Below, piece by piece: positions 30,402 to 32,140 of a stretch of DNA of 32,140 nucleotides (its first letter is position 1; the number at the start of each line of letters is the position of its first letter). Origin of the DNA: Dehalococcoidia bacterium (lineage in GTDB: Bacteria; Chloroflexota; Dehalococcoidia; Lucifugimonadales; UBA3495); contig JAGWBI010000030.1 of the NCBI GenBank assembly GCA_021295965.1, forward strand, positions 27,164-59,303, given 5' to 3'. The notes under the pieces are model-generated. The model ran no database searches and had not been told where the DNA came from. It saw only the letters and a list, made by a program, of their open reading frames with translations. Position numbers and translations under genes: made by a program.

Positions 30402-31415
30402 ATGGATTTTCGCGGCGACCTAGCCGACATCATCGTTTCGAGTTTTGCAGAATGCGGCATCTCATTCCCGGAAAATGCTAACGTTGACGACTTGGTCCAA
30501 CGCTATCTCGAAATGCGAATCCGTAGGATTGAACCGATCCCACGTAAGGTCCATTTCTCAGAAGAGATCCACGATTCTCTTGGCGAACTTGTCCGCAACG
30601 ATGACGCGGATCAAAGAGCGCAGGCAATAGAAGCTTGGGGAACCGTTTTCTACTTGAACTACCTTTTTGAACGTGGTTTTTGCGTTATGTCGTTCCAATC
30701 CAAGATGTCTAAGCGAAAAGGAAAGGTAACCGACACGGAAACGACGGACTTGCTCTTATGGGACTACGGGATGCACCATTTGCACCTGTCACGCTCCATC
30801 GATAACGACGGCTTCGTTCGACGTTCCGATTGGTTGCTTATGGTGATCGTGTCCAACGATGACGTTTACTTCGTAGACGTTCGGCCGCACCAGGACGCGG
30901 AACCGAAACCTGGCCACAGCGGCCCTGACATGACGTTCGTCAGACAAAATCTTCTGGAAATCGTGCAAGCCAACAGGCCAGCATTGATCGAATCGAGTGC
31001 CCTATATGGGGTCTCCGGAACGGATATCACTGACCGAGAGAAATGGGAGTTGAGGCGCAAACGTGTTAATTCTGCCCCAAACCTCGGGGGTTCTGCCATC
31101 GCGCCGCTTGCTGGTGGAGTAGCAGGGGACGGACATAGTGTTCTATGTACATATTTGGCGCACAGACTTTTGCACCTCTTGGACTGGCTGCAGCGTTCTC
31201 TCGAAAGTGCCTTTGACCAACTTCAAGCGGAGTTCGGCAATCATGGATTGGCGTCAGGCGCCCACTTAGATTTCAAATTGGTCGAACGACAGGCCGTCAA
31301 CCTAGTCCCCGACGATATCCAAATGTTGTGCTCGAGTGATAGCGTCTTGGACGAACTTTGGAATGCCGGATTCGCTGTGATTGAAACAAATACCCGTTCG
31401 GTGGTTGTTTTCTAG
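30402..31415 (+). CDS. Unknown 337-residue protein with a YGMHHLHL motif
   Basis: I do not recognise this gene. It is soluble, with an N-terminal helical part (residues 1-75) and a central part with LLWDYGMHHLHLSRS (about 123-137), RRSDWLLMVIVSNDDVYFVDVRPHQD (about 145-170) and a long helical C-terminal region (CTYLAHRLLHLLDWLQRSLE). The His-x-His motif followed by an alternating strand with acidic ends could be a catalytic site, such as in a nuclease, but this is a guess. GC is visibly lower than in flanking genes, suggesting import. CAGGATC before ATG 30402 gives a weak ribosome-binding site. It follows a toxin-antitoxin pair. Confidence 0.7.
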   Translation: MDFRGDLADIIVSSFAECGISFPENANVDDLVQRYLEMRIRRIEPIPRKVHFSEEIHDSLGELVRNDDADQRAQAIEAWGTVFYLNYLFERGFCVMSFQSKMSKRKGKVTDTETTDLLLWDYGMHHLHLSRSIDNDGFVRRSDWLLMVIVSNDDVYFVDVRPHQDAEPKPGHSGPDMTFVRQNLLEIVQANRPALIESSALYGVSGTDITDREKWELRRKRVNSAPNLGGSAIAPLAGGVAGDGHSVLCTYLAHRLLHLLDWLQRSLESAFDQLQAEFGNHGLASGAHLDFKLVERQAVNLVPDDIQMLCSSDSVLDELWNAGFAVIETNTRSVVVF

Positions 31416-31540
31416 CGATGTCCATGCTTGTTGAGCAGTTTCTCGCTGGCGACGATGCCGCGAAAAAACCGCCGGTCGCTGTATTCGAGCTATGCTCCTT
31501 TAGCGTTGGTGGTTCCGTCTTGCCGCTCCCCAATCCCGTG

Positions 31541-31546
31541 TACAAT
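31541..31546 (+). promoter_or_regulatory. Possible -10 box of the GMC oxidoreductase gene
   Basis: TACAAT is preceded by GTG and, after a 15-base gap, TTGCCG. The spacing is short, so the assignment is weak. It lies 37 bases before the start ATG. Confidence 0.3.
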
Positions 31547-31583
31547 GCCCCCATCCAACGCAGGTAGATAGGGAGCCATCCCC

Positions 31584-32140
31584 ATGAAATATGACCATAT
31601 TGTTGTTGGCGGCGGCACGGCTGGGTGCATTGTGGCGACGCGGCTTTCGGAGGACCCGGAGCGGTCGGTGCTGCTGCTGGAGGCGGGGCCTGACTTTCCC
31701 GACTTCAATCAATTGCCCGATATGCTGAAGCTGGGCTGGGGGACGGTGAACCTGGAGGCGCGGGCCGCCGGTTCGCCGTACAACTGGTCCTTTACCGGCA
31801 CGGCTACGGCGGATCAGGGCCCGATGCCCGTGCCCCGGGGCAGGGTGCTGGGCGGCTCCAGCGCCATCAACGGCCAGACCTTCATCCGGGGCGCTCCCGA
31901 GGACTATGACACCTGGGAGTCCTGGGGCAACGACGGCTGGGGCTACCTGGAATGCCTGCCCTACTTCCGCAAGCTGGAGAACGACGCCGACTTTCACGAC
32001 GACTTCCACGGCACCGACGGCCCGGTGCCGGTGCGGCATCACCAGCGCGAGACCTGGCCGCCGTCCCAGGAGGCATTCTTCCAGGCCGCCACCGCCGCCG
32101 GATACCCCTTCCATCCTGACGTGAACCACCCGGAGGCCAC
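31584..32140 (+). CDS. GMC family oxidoreductase, N-terminal part
   Basis: The gene runs past the window end; 185 complete codons are visible. It starts MKYDHIVVGGGTAGCIVATRL, the FAD-binding Rossmann fold of the glucose-methanol-choline family, then EDPERSVLLLEAG, the signature PRGRVLGGSSAINGQTFIRG (the first GMC signature) and WGNDGWGYLECLPYFRKLEND. It oxidises an alcohol or similar compound with FAD; choline dehydrogenase-like is the closest branch by pattern. GGGAG upstream of ATG 31584 marks the ribosome-binding site. GC is much higher than in the neighbour gene at 30402. Confidence 0.93.
   Translation, partial: MKYDHIVVGGGTAGCIVATRLSEDPERSVLLLEAGPDFPDFNQLPDMLKLGWGTVNLEARAAGSPYNWSFTGTATADQGPMPVPRGRVLGGSSAINGQTFIRGAPEDYDTWESWGNDGWGYLECLPYFRKLENDADFHDDFHGTDGPVPVRHHQRETWPPSQEAFFQAATAAGYPFHPDVNHPEA

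Noticed and set aside
1-32140. CRISPR array or tRNA/rRNA gene
   Set aside because: I saw no set of evenly spaced direct repeats and no rRNA or tRNA-like segment; the repeats found are dispersed and inverted.

Overview
The window is a GC-rich bacterial chromosome segment with short intergenic gaps. The mix of genes suggests a Chloroflexota bacterium of the Dehalococcoidia/SAR202 type: an F420-dependent luciferase-like oxidoreductase, YqhQ/DUF1385, Uma2 nuclease, DUF433/DUF5615, an AprB-like ferredoxin, a GMC oxidoreductase, secreted Fn3/YWTD proteins and many small inverted-repeat elements. That assignment is inference from gene content; there is no rRNA gene to test it.

Layout. 1-3100: the end of a small inverted-repeat element, then a promoter and the ribosomal operon rplU-rpmA-rpmE, two small unknown genes and a DUF1385 membrane protein. 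3078-8719: a Uma2 nuclease, then a minus-strand run of membrane-anchored alpha/beta hydrolase, OPA-like MFS transporter, VOC dioxygenase-like protein and a translationally coupled LLM oxidoreductase plus small partner. 8801-13747 (plus strand): an MFS exporter; an ATPase/TOPRIM-like pair overlapping by ATGA, the best candidate for a defence-type system; an orphan AprB-like iron-sulfur protein; and three HEPN/PaREP1-like domains in two overlapping genes. 13744-17707 (minus strand): prfA-prmC with a good promoter, a DUF948/YtxH-like pair and a DUF502 membrane protein. 17708-18747 holds no intact gene, only a relic of an IS1380-type transposase.

18748-21607 holds secreted Fn3 and YWTD beta-propeller proteins, including two divergent Fn3 paralogues, one of them frameshifted. 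21770-25902 (mostly minus strand) holds menG/ubiE, a SnoaL-like gene on the plus strand, a RibD/DHFR-like reductase, an MNT-HEPN fusion and ubiX. The reductase and menG look to have been neighbours: a 61-bp direct repeat carrying the end of the first and the start of the second now flanks a 1.2-kb insertion. 26239-27780 holds a decaying pair of small membrane genes and doubtful short ORFs. 27775-32140 holds a ThDP enzyme, a DUF433/DUF5615 toxin-antitoxin pair, an unknown low-GC gene and the start of a GMC oxidoreductase.

The most striking non-coding signal is a family of miniature inverted-repeat elements. The copy at 23012-23180 has 19-bp ends matching 18/19 and a 9-bp flanking duplication matching 8/9. 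A second copy lies at 22658-22794, a third is cut by the window start, and several decayed relatives occur elsewhere. Separate palindromic repeats of the TGTAGGGGCG type sit at gene ends, one of them supplying a stop codon.
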